From positions 683,636-747,635 of the forward strand of contig VZSE01015526.1 of assembly GCA_013398275.1 (NCBI GenBank): a DNA stretch of 64,000 bases. The letters are read 5' to 3'. Below are positions 49,806 to 59,832 of the stretch, in pieces; position 1 is the stretch's first letter, and every line of letters starts with the position of its first letter. A program made the translations under genes and the position numbers. The stretch is from Promerops cafer. Lineage: Eukaryota > Chordata > Aves > Passeriformes > Nectariniidae. The notes beneath the pieces were generated by a model. The model saw only the letters and a program-made list of their open reading frames with translations, made no database searches and was not told where the DNA came from.

Positions 49806-51492
49806 TTAGAGGCGGGGTAGTGTGACACCATCATTTCTGCCAGAAAGGTGTGTCCAGCCCTTGCTGGATGTGGCAGTCCTGGAGCAGTGTCACCCAGAGC
49901 TTGTCCCTAACCTGGGACTGAATGGCCTTTCAAAGAGCTGATGTGTAGACCTGCTTATATGCAGAATATTCTTGCTATAACGTTATAATTTGGCTTTGAG
50001 TTAATTACTTAGAAAGCTAGATGAGAATCTAAATTTTTTTTTTTTAAGTAATCGATTACAATTTAGTTCAATGGATACAGGAAATAAAAAGCAGAGAAAG
50101 GTGCCTCAAACACTAGTTTTATTTGTAGAGAAAAAGGGCTCTGCAAATTCAAGCAGATACAAATTTGAGCTAGCTGGAGGAATTGGCTAACATTCACACA
50201 CATGCCTACAGATTTTTCATTGCATTATTTTCTTTTTTTGCCATGAAATTCATGTCTTGTGCCTTTTTTCTAATTATGCATCAGCTTTTGATGGAGTGGC
50301 AGTGAAGTATTATCTCTTTTTTTCTTTTTCTTTTTTTTAATGCCTCATTTAACAGAACTATTTCACATGCCGTGTATTAAAAAATTTAATGTAATATAAA
50401 AGTTCTGTCTTTCTTGTGGTTCATTTCCATTGTAAAGAAGACATAAAACATCTTTTTCACAAACTACATTTTTCTCAGAACTTTTATAGTCATATTTCTC
50501 TCCCAGATGATTTTTTTCCATGAATATCCCTTTCTAAAATTATGTGCCTGAACAACAAACCAACAAATTTGATTATCATCCTAGAATATGTGCAGAGGTT
50601 GTTTTTCAGACTCTCATATACCTTTTTGTTCTTCATTTTTAAACTAGACAAGGAAGATAAAATATTTTTAATGTTAAACCAGAATAAAGGGTAGATAAAT
50701 TAAACTTCACTCTCATTTTGTTAAAAAAATGGTCAGGGCTTCATAGTCCTAGAGCTCTGTAAAGAGCAGTATTAATAAAAATATATTTTCTGTATTTTTT
50801 AATACAAGATTTTTGAAAAAGGCTGGGTCTGATGATCAGCAAGTCAGATTTTGGAATATGAGTACCCCAGATGCCTAGGACTGGCTGTAGGCTTTTGCTG
50901 TGTCCCTGCAGTCGTGTGGGAAATCAGGGGAGCCATAGCAATAGCAACCCTCAGGTTCCTGTTGCATGATTTCAGCCCTTTGAGAGTTTGATACCTCCCT
51001 GGGCCATCCTAAAGCAGGTGCTCTACACAGGCATAATGAGATTGCCTTTGGAATGGCCGGCTACAGAAAGAGGTGGAATGACTGGCTTGGAATAGGTGCC
51101 TAAGTATAAAGGAGAATTTATGTGCCCAGCTTTTGGCTTATCTGCATAATGAATCCTACTTAGATAATTTTTAGGTTCAAGCTCTCAGTTATGCTTCCAC
51201 TTGGTTGTTTTAATAAGATGTAAATCTCAGTAAAATTGCTTGTACTTACATCATATAATCCAAAACAATATTCTCTCCTGTTTTTTCCTCTGCATTCTCA
51301 TATTTTTCCTGCTTTATCCTTAGTCATTTTCCCCAGCTGAAAGAATAGCAGCAATGCAAAATGCAGATTTTTCTTGTACTTGAAATCTACATATGTATGC
51401 TTATAAGATCAAGTAAATGTTTGGACATGTTTCATGCTTCAAGAGTGCCTGGTTTCCGTGGTGATGGAATTCATACTGGTTGTATATCCAGC
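49806..51492. other. noncoding DNA, no gene seen
   Basis: AT-rich with T runs near 50033 and 50315. No supported feature. Confidence 0.55.
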
Positions 51493-51723
51493 TCAGTGGC
51501 ATGTATTCAGCCTTGAAGTGTAGACATCCCTTTTGTCTTCCAAACTGTACTGCCATCCACGACTGATTTTGGAGTTACATCCATAGGGTGGTGTGGCACT
51601 TGCACTGGCAGTCACTGGCTGGTAGGAAGGGTTTCTGGAAGTTGTCAGGTGGTCACAGACTGACTCCATTGTCAAGGATACCGTGCTGTTCTTAGCCCAG
51701 GAGAAGACCAAAGCCATTTCCAA
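51493..51723 (-). other. coding-like minus-strand segment, possibly a degraded gene copy
   Basis: A 76-codon minus-strand frame reads like ordinary protein (NPSYQPVTASASATPPYG, then KISRGWQYSLEDKRDVYTSR) and ends at a stop at 51493-51495. The protein-like texture appears to extend past the stop in a neighbouring frame, which would suit a decayed retrocopy or an old terminal exon. No family is recognised and no splice pair is convincing. Confidence 0.12.
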
Positions 51724-52049
51724 AGGCAGGATGAGTGTTGTCTTGATGCATAAGTGATCCCATGGATAATGAAGTTGGTAATAATGGCTCCTATTGAACT
51801 GAGTGATTCAGGTAGCACTGTGGGCCCTGAGGTCACAGGGTTTTGGCTATTTGGGATTCCAGCTCAGTAACTAGGATATTGACAAGGGTTTAGACTACAC
51901 CACACACCTGTTCTCACTTGCCTGATTTTCATGGTGTATTTCTGGAAGAGTTACAGTAACATAAAGAATTGTGAGAAGATGACAAGACATTTAGAATTTC
52001 CAGCTAGCCTTCTCTTACTCTGTTTTCTTTTGGACTCATGCAATTGTGC

Positions 52050-52139
52050 CACGGTCTAGTTGAGGTGTTAGGGCTGGGTTGGACTTGATGATCTTAAAGG
52101 TCTTTTCCAGCCTATGATTCTCTGTGTGTGATTCTGTGT
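52050..52139 (+). mobile_element. CR1 LINE 3'-terminal fragment
   Basis: It carries the CR1 3' end: TTGGACTTGATGATCTTAAA, then GGTCTTTTCCAGCCTATGAT and tail repeats ATTCTCTGTGTGTG and ATTCTGTG. Only about 90 bases remain. Confidence 0.9.
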
Positions 52140-52536
52140 GTGAATTGCTTGCATTGAGGTCAGCTGTTTTAAAGTGCATACAGGAACAGATTTTTTGAGT
52201 TACAAGAGTCTTGTGTGCTTCTAAATGTCACTAACTCAATTGCTTAGCACTAGATGACCAACATATACAGACATTCACAGGCTAGCTTACTAGAACATGG
52301 AAATGGATTAGCTCTTGTGACTGCAGAACACATAATGTAACAACCAGACACTATTAATTACACATTTCAGCACAAGAAATTTGAAGAGATGTAGCTAATG
52401 GATTGCAGCACTGGTTGTTGGCTTAATAAACATATAAGGAGTGTTGACACCTAGAGACCAGTGAACTGGTAAATTGAAGATGACCTGGTTTTTCCCAATC
52501 TCTGGTCATTTTCTCAACCTCATACAATTTAATGGG

Positions 52537-52551
52537 CTGCTGCTGCTGCTG
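52537..52551. repeat. (CTG)5 microsatellite
   Basis: Five uninterrupted CTG units in noncoding DNA. Confidence 0.9.
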
Positions 52552-55258
52552 TTTGTAGGTTCTGCCCTTCTAGGACAGGTGCTGGTTTTCATTTGTTTGG
52601 TTTTTAGCAAGTCAAAAGAAAGACATGGTAAAGGCTTTTTCAAGCTGTTGATAGAATATGATCAAAAGCTGTGATGTTGATCCTGTCACTTGTTGAGAGA
52701 TTCTCTTTCCTATCTACTCTATGTCGTAGTGGCAGGCTCGAAGAACCTCAAGAATTCTTTTGCAGCCGCTGAGAAAATATTAAAATGTTAACAGTAGAGG
52801 GAATAGAATGTTCATCTGAGAAGGAGAGCCATAAACTTACACTGTTTCTCCTTTGCTGTACTTTTTCAGAAGTCTTTTCCAGTTTTTTTTGTGAGTGCGT
52901 TCCCTTACTTCCTCCCCATCCTCACTCTCATATAACCTTCCCCTTCCTGAGGTGCTTTGTATTTTCTTTTTCAGAACATCCATAATAATTTCCTTGTCTC
53001 ATTCCTGTCTCTTTGCTTACATTCTTTTCCTGCTCCCAAGACTTTTAAACTCATTCTCTTATCAAAGTTAGCTCCCTATTTTTTTTTCCATTTCAGGTGA
53101 ACTCCAGGCCATTCATTGTGTCCATCAGCTGAAACCCACAGCCTTGTGCTCACCCATGGCCACTGGTGGCAAGTCTTGGGCTGGTGGAGGCAGTTAGCAA
53201 AAATCAAAAGCTGAAGCTTCTTTGTTGGGGGAGAAGGAATGTGAGAAAGGCCTCCTTTATGTTCTTTGTTCACTCAGGTGCTGCACACTTCGTATTTTGA
53301 CACCTTAGTATCTCACCTGTGAAAAAGTTACCATGGACTGTTATCTTGACAGGCTAGGTAAACACATGGAAAAGAATTCAGCAATTATCAAACTACTGTA
53401 TCCTGACAGAGACCTGAGTGAATACAAGAAAAGAATTCTCCTAGTTAAATGATAGAGATCTGTGAGTCCTCTCTCAGAATATGTATTGCATAAACTCCTG
53501 TGATACTTAACCAGTAAAAAAAAGGCAACATGTGATAACATCTTCCCAGCTGTTGTCCTGCAAAGCATATCAGAAAGTAAGCCTTATGCCTGACTAACTC
53601 CTGGAAAAGCAGGAGCTGATTTAAAATAAAAATCTAAGGGACTATGTGTAATGGCAGAAGATCCATTTGAATCTGCTGTAGCGTACATTTATAAACGTGA
53701 TGTGAATGAAATGGCAGACTCAGAGTGAAGTTGCATATAGTAGGATGCATATTCTTTTCATTAAGACTGTACCTGCATTAAAAGAGTAGATGGCAAAAAC
53801 AAAGGGTATGTTCATTATTCCTATCTTGCCATATAATGTCAAAACTTCCTAAAAGGGCCTGTCTCAACCTATGCATAAAGGAGATAAGTGACACCAGTAT
53901 TGGTTCCTTTACCCTTCAGTGTAGTTTTTTGAATGACCACATTTTTTAGCCAAGGGTTCTTATTTTTAAGTCACTTATTTTGTGCTATTCTGAAAGTATT
54001 GTCCCTGTTGCTTAGGGAGTTCCAGCTAATTGCATTTTTTGCCACCGGTATTTGACTGTAACCTTTCATATAACTGTGTGTGATTTACCTCCAGACATGG
54101 TACACCTTCCTAGCAGTGCCCCACTGCAGAGGAAATGTCTTACTGTAGCCCAGTAATGATACTTTATGTCCATTTTTGCCTCCTTTTTAACTTTATTCTG
54201 TACTAACTGAATGACTTCCATTAGCATTTCGAGAGTTTGGTTAAAGTAAGTTTCTTATCTGGGGCTTTAGAAAGAAGCTTCCAAGAGTTGCATTTTCATC
54301 AGATTAGGAAAGTAAGGGAAAGTTCAGTAGGGCTTCATACAGCATTATAGGTTCGTGAGGTCTGAGGAGAAGAGTCCTTGTCAAAGAGTGCTTGTCATAG
54401 GGAGAAGACTGACTACTTCCATTTCTGTCGTAATCTCTCTAAAAGAAGAAATTCCACCTAGATCTTGTGGACTGTGTGACTCTTGTGAGTCCATTAGGAT
54501 TAAGTCACTTTGAGCAAAGAAATTAAATACAGTGGGAATTTCCAAAAGACAAAATGATGTTATTGGTACCTCAGAGTGAATACCAGTTATGGTGCCGTCT
54601 TCAGTGAAGAGAACTCGCTGCGTGCATTAGCCTTCATAACTCTGCTGTTTAATGCTCAGATGAGTTTTTATCTTACATTAACACTCCCACCATCTGAGAG
54701 AAAGGTGAATTCTGGAAAAGTGATGGGAAGGAACCATAGCTCTAATCTGCACAAAAGATCTGGGTTTTTTCGGTAGGATTCCTCTGACTGCTGGACTCAG
54801 GTTGATGTTACCCCAGTAGAAGCTGCAGGCTCTCTCCTATTCCTAACCATCCATGTTTCACACGTGGTTTTAGGGAATGCTAAGGGGGCATGATGTTGCA
54901 GTCACATGTTATCTACATTTAATTGCAGGGAATTTCTGGCTGAAAGCCAATTGCATGAGTCTTAGTCTCAGTGGAGAAGGTGTGACTATTTTATACCTCA
55001 AAGCAGAATTTCAATTCTGATCATCAGATCTGCTATCTGATCTTTCTGGCTGCCATTAGTTACTCACAGTTCTTCTTTTGGGGAATCTGTGCTTTATGGT
55101 GTACTGTTTTTGCAGAAGGCATGTTTGACATAAAGTATGTTGTACAGCAGCAGGGGAAGGAGGGAATTATATAGAATTTTCATAAATAATATTACTTAAT
55201 AATTACCTTGTCCTATTAGTAAATGAAGCACAGTTTTAAGAGCATGAGGCTCTTTTTG
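52552..55258. other. noncoding DNA, no gene seen
   Basis: Only short chance frames. A minus-strand donor-like CACAG/GTGAGA near 53310-53315 has no usable exon attached. Confidence 0.55.
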
Positions 55259-55470
55259 TTAGGGCTCCTCTTCATTCTTAACATCCCGCAGTATTTGTGT
55301 CCTTTGTCTGTCCAGGTCACAGCTGGTTTTACAGGTTGCTGGAAAAGAAACCAGAACTGCCTCTTCTTGGCACTGACTTTTAACTCTTGAAGAAGTGTCA
55401 TTTATTTTGCCAAGCTTTTCCTTCCTGCCTGCTTGATCAGACAGACTGTGACTGAATGAAACGACCACAG
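55259..55470 (-). CDS. candidate terminal coding exon, minus strand, unknown protein
   Basis: On the minus strand a strong acceptor (AGAATGTTTTCTTCTACAG) opens a frame that enters in phase 1 and runs 69 codons to a TAA at 55259-55261. No canonical donor precedes the stop, so it would be a last coding exon. The translation is highly charged and hydrophilic (SDQAGRKEKLGKINDTSS, then DLDRQRTQILRDVKNEEEP at the C-terminus), like an intracellular coiled or unstructured tail. No obvious polyadenylation signal was found just downstream. The protein is not recognised, and chance remains possible because the strand is A-rich. Confidence 0.25.
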
Positions 55471-56149
55471 CTGTAGAAGAAAACATTCTGATGACTAAAT
55501 TAGCGCATGGTATTCTGAAATAACTGAGCAGCTCCACATCTGCCACACATCCCAAAGAAAAAGTTCAGGATGATCCCTGCCATGCCTGCCATCCTGTCTG
55601 CCTCTGGTAGCAATATCCTGTCTGTACTCCCCCAGTGCTGTCTGTCACCAGCTGCCATATCTGAGAGTCAGTCTCACAGGGTTATTTGCTTGGTTTAATG
55701 CTCAGTTCAGCCACTGGAGAGCCAGAATGGGAAATGAGAACAAGATGGAGCTTGTTCACAACCATGAAGCTTCTTATCTGTCTCTGGAATTGTGGCACTA
55801 GGAGACCAGATCTCCATTTTGGTGTTTCAGTTCCCATCTTTGCTGTCAATGCTCAGATCACAATGCTATGACTAAATATTTTCTCCCATCCCACCCTGCT
55901 GCCCTCTGGGTGGGACAATCCAGGCTGGCAGAATTACACTTGTTTTTGTGTTTAGCTGTAATTATCCTAAATGAACATTTTGCTTAGTCTAAGAGCAAGA
56001 ACAATCAATTGCTGTCTCAGAAATGTTTCTGAGAGTGAGATCCAGGCACTGGCTGTCATTTTTCTTTAAGGAGTTGTCAAGGAAAACTTGTGCCAGCCAG
56101 AGCTGCGAAGTGTATCTTCCTGCATCTTTCTTTTAAAATGTGCCCACAG
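55471..56149. other. noncoding DNA, no gene seen
   Basis: No supported feature. Confidence 0.5.
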
Positions 56150-56200
56150 TGATGCAAACTGCATCCCAAATTCAGTATCGTTTGGAGACAGCCTAAAACC
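56150..56200 (+). CDS. candidate exon 2 of the CpG-island gene
   Basis: A pyrimidine-rich acceptor (CTTTCTTTTAAAATGTGCCCACAG) and a consensus donor (ACC/GTAAGT) enclose 51 bases. The phase-2 entry left by the 18149 exon gives an open frame across it: AG plus T makes Ser, then DANCIPNSVSFGDSLK, leaving CC. One of the other two frames stops inside the exon. Joined to exon 1 it extends the same polar, Ser-rich, unstructured sequence. The exon contains a CpG. The implied first intron is about 38 kb. The link is inferred from phase and splice-site quality only. Confidence 0.32.
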
Positions 56201-57800
56201 GTAAGTTGTTTTCATACAAAGCCATGAAACTGCTGAGGTCTCCTGGTTGAGAGGCTGGATAAAAAGGAATGGTTTGGAAATACATCTCTACTTAATTTAG
56301 AGCGTCAGTGAAAGACAAGTCTCCTGCCTCAGTTGTTCTCCATTCAGCAACTTCCATTGGCTTTCTGGGTTGTTATGGTTTTGACATGACCTCGTAGGGT
56401 CCTCAGGGAAAAGTCAGACTTTCCCTCACACCTGGGGCCTGGATATTCCTGTTTATTTTTATGCTGTGGCTTGTCTGCGTGCTGTGTTTGTCATTCTCCC
56501 TCCTGTTTCACCTGCACTCTACAGCCTTTCATCCATTGAAGAGTCTGTGCAACTCAGAAAAGGAGAGATTCCTGTACCCTGCACCTTTCGCCAGAGTATC
56601 CATCTGACCCAAATTGCAGTACTTGGCTGCAAAGCAGAGAGGCATTTTTATCACTGCCAGCTGCAGCCCCCAGAAAAATGTACTAATTCAACAATGAACA
56701 GTGTATTGTCAACAAATAAAGCAGACACCTCTATCATCATCAGCTGATTTTAGGAGCAAAGGTGGTTTTTATAGTTCATAGTAAGTTGGTTACTCCTGTC
56801 AACAAATGCAGTGCATTTTAATTCCCATCAGAAATTAAAAGCGTACTGAGTGTAACACGTCTTTGCTATTCTCAAAAACTCCATAAGCAAAAAGATCTTC
56901 CTCCATGCCCTGGTCCTAATATGCAGTATTCCAAGGTCTCTGTGGCCATTCAACACATGCCTGAGACTCTGTGTGAAGTCTCTGCCTTGGCCAATGATGA
57001 AATAACTTCAGGTGGTTGCCCACAGAAACTGTGGAGGCTGTAGCAGAACTGTTTCACTGGAGTACTGTGAGCACATCTGGGCACCCGCTGCCTGGCCGCT
57101 GCTCTCCTGCTTTAAAGCTTATGTTCAGGCTGGTTTCTGGAAATCCTGTGGGAGGGAAAAGTGCTGTGTGACAGAGAGACATGGCCTTTTCAGTACAAGG
57201 GGAGATAAGGGGAATTGGAAAAGCCATTTACCGTCAAACTTTGTTGTTGTGATGTCTGCTTCACAGTTTGTGATGTTGTAAATCATGAAGCAGAAAGAAA
57301 AAATCAGACAGCTCTATGAGAGATTGCATAGACTTAGTCTGGTCTGTGTTTTATTCTTTACATACGATTCTCTGCCACATTCTGGTTACTCCTGTTCAAG
57401 ACAATTTTTAAAAAAAATTGCTGTGTCAGCACTGTCAGTTCAAAAACCAATCTAGTAGTAAATCAAGATGCTCTCTATTTGAGTGTTCTGCTGTCTTAGA
57501 GCCAGGAAGATTTCTCTCTGTCACTTCACTTATCTTACAAAGAATATCCTGCTCCTTCTAGAGTGACTTCAGTCAAAGGGAGGAGCACTGTCTTTGTACA
57601 GAGTGACTTTGGTCAGGACTCTTTGTTGTCTGTTCAAAAAATAGAGGTGCCAACTCAACTGACCCCTGCTGATTCGCAGGTGATGGGAAAAGAGACATGT
57701 CAAGCAGGTAACAAGCACAGCTGCTAGAAACAAAGTATCATCAGATAAATACATGTAAAGGTGGCTCATACAACCCCCCCAGCTGCTTTTTGTCTTGCTC
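56201..57800. other. probable intron, noncoding
   Basis: No supported exon. The 56466-56747 plus-strand frame has no splice support. The segment near 57010-57075 has weak CR1-like phrases that are not in consensus order. Confidence 0.45.
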
Positions 57801-57804
57801 TTAC

Positions 57805-57850
57805 CTCAGATATAGGTGGTGTGCAAGCAGATTTGTGTCACATGGCAGTG
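57805..57850 (-). ncRNA. possible noncoding exon, minus strand
   Basis: On the minus strand an acceptor-like CTGCCTGCACCCAG and a consensus donor (GAG/GTAAGA) bound 46 bases. It is one of three short segments with GTAAGA donors on the same strand within 1.3 kb. The frame that would follow from the 58135 segment stops just before this donor, so a noncoding transcript is more likely than a protein. Confidence 0.12.
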
Positions 57851-58134
57851 CTGGGTGCAGGCAGCAGTTTTGAGGCAAGAAGGCCTGGTAGTTGTTTCCC
57901 TAGGGAAAAGGAGATCGTGTGTATTGGTACATGTAAATAGCAGAGAGAGTGCCCATGCAGTGACTACATGCTTCAATAAGCCCTCTTCTCATAGCAAGAG
58001 GGAGGCCTGCCCCAGTGTCACTGGAGGCATATGCCTTGGGATTTTCTCTAGTACCTTAAGAGATTTCTCTTACACTTGCTATTTTCCCCTGGTAGTGTGA
58101 GTAGCCCAGTAAATAAGAGGACTGGATGTCTTAC

Positions 58135-58184
58135 CTGTACTGTGATATTCTTGAAGACACAGGTGTTGGGTTGCTGAGATGTGG
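58135..58184 (-). ncRNA. possible exon, minus strand
   Basis: On the minus strand the acceptor-like TCATCATCTCCTTCAAG and the donor CAG/GTAAGA bound 50 bases, open in all three frames. It lies between the similar segments at 59059 and 57805. Confidence 0.13.
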
Positions 58185-59058
58185 CTTGAAGGAGATGATG
58201 ATAGGAGTTGTGTCTGGTGAGAACTCTAAGAATGGATGTAGGTAACTCCAGGTAAAAGCATCAGGCTCTGAGGTCACCTGAAAGGTCTTGGCAATTAGGC
58301 TAATCCTTTAACACGTCCTAAGGCCCAGTCCAAGAATTGGCCTAGATGGCCCTGCAGGGGATAGCAATATCTGTTTGTAAGGCTGAACAAGTAGTAAGCT
58401 GCAGAGGGAAGAGCTGGATAAATCAGAGGCATTGTTTCAGTGTTACCAGGCTGCAAAGTTCTGGAGAAAAGGGGTCTTGTCAGGAGAAGTAATGAAACAT
58501 TCCCCTGGATAACAGTAGCTTTATGTCTTAGAGAGGAATCCCTTTTACCAGGGCTTAGGTGGAATAGCCATGGAGCTTAACTTTCGGATAACAGAACTTT
58601 TTTGAAAAGCTGAATATCCGTAAGACTTAAAAGGTGCAGAAAGAAAAAGCTGTCTTAATATCTCTCTGTGATGTTGTTTGCTTATCCAAACATGCACATC
58701 AAATAAAGCCCAAGTTTTATAGTCTGACAACAGAAACTTGAAATGGCTGTCCTCTGTGAGAGCATTGCTTTTCTTTCTTACCAGCATTATTTTAATTGAT
58801 TAGATTGTGATTGTGAAGTTCAAAAGAAGACAGACTGCCTATTTTAAATGACTGTTGAAATTGATTGACCAGCAACTGGTTAAATTTAAACTGAACTGAA
58901 GAATCCTTATTCATTAGTAATAGGCATCGTTAAATCCTTACATTCAATATTAAAGTCAGTGTTAGCTTTTATTCAATACTAAAAGGCAGCATTGCATTTT
59001 CTTGTGCATTTCAGTGGCTGGTCTGTGATAAATGAAATCCAGCATGGTGCCTTCTTAC

Positions 59059-59104
59059 CTCCACAGGGATCATGAGTTTGAAGTGCAGAGACCTGTGCTC
59101 TTAG
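59059..59104 (-). ncRNA. possible exon, minus strand
   Basis: On the minus strand a pyrimidine-rich acceptor (TTTCCCTTCTCCTGGGCAAG) and the donor GAG/GTAAGA bound 46 bases. It is the most upstream of three regularly spaced donor-bearing segments. Confidence 0.12.
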
Positions 59105-59771
59105 CTTGCCCAGGAGAAGGGAAACTTGTGCAACTCTAGCAAGCATGTGACACCAAGGAGAACTGTGCACTGAGGCCAGTGGATTTCATGTCATGGCACC
59201 CAGTGTAGCAGAATGAGAGTTAGTTCATACTTCTGTCACAAAGGAGGCTCAACTATCATTTAGTCCAAGTGATCCTTGTTTGATTACACTAAACTTTCTA
59301 CAGAAGCTATGAAGCAAACCAAAGTGGGAGATACTTGATATTGATTTTGTTTTATTTTTGAAGTGACATAAATATAGATCTGATATGATTTGTGAATGTG
59401 CACTGTCCTGTAAAAGTAGAAGAATAAGTGTTAGCCTTATAATATTTCATCTTGATTTGGGAAGTTGGAAATATTAACGTTTCTATGTTCATTTAAGGTA
59501 CCTATTTGAGAATTCCTACCCATGCTGACAACCTCTCCATGCAGTACTGGCACTGGGAGCTATTTTGCAAATGTTTCTAACCCATTTAATTCTACATAGC
59601 ACCCAATTTGTTAACAGAGAATTTCATAGCTATATAAACATACTGTTTGTGGTGTGCAGCCTAATGCAGTTAACCCTTTATTTTTAACTTCACATAAAGA
59701 CACAATATAAAAAATTAAATAACAAATACTTAACTGAGAGTGAAATGAATGTAGATATTTGCTTGTCCTAG

Positions 59772-59832
59772 GTTGGAGCATTATGAACTAGAATTTCAGA
59801 ATGAAATGAGAAACTATACTGTAACGGAAGTA
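59772..59832 (+). CDS. candidate exon 3 of the CpG-island gene
   Basis: The acceptor TTTGCTTGTCCTAG is followed by a frame entered in phase 2: CC from the 56150 exon plus G makes Pro, then LEHYELEFQNEMRNYTVTEV. A GTATGT donor follows at 59833, leaving phase 0; an alternative GTAGTA donor lies three bases earlier. The peptide is charged and helix-prone, like the start of a coiled coil. The frame stays open past the donor to 60012, so the exon could be longer or the ORF fortuitous. A phase-0 acceptor at 60251-60252 opens a further 33 codons (LSQEDNIMKCLNST...) but closes at 60354 without a clear donor. Confidence 0.28.

Noticed and set aside
57010..57075. CR1-like phrases (GGAGTACTGTG, TTGCCCACAGAAACTGTGGA)
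   Set aside because: The phrases are out of consensus order and the flanks do not match, so a CR1 call is not justified.
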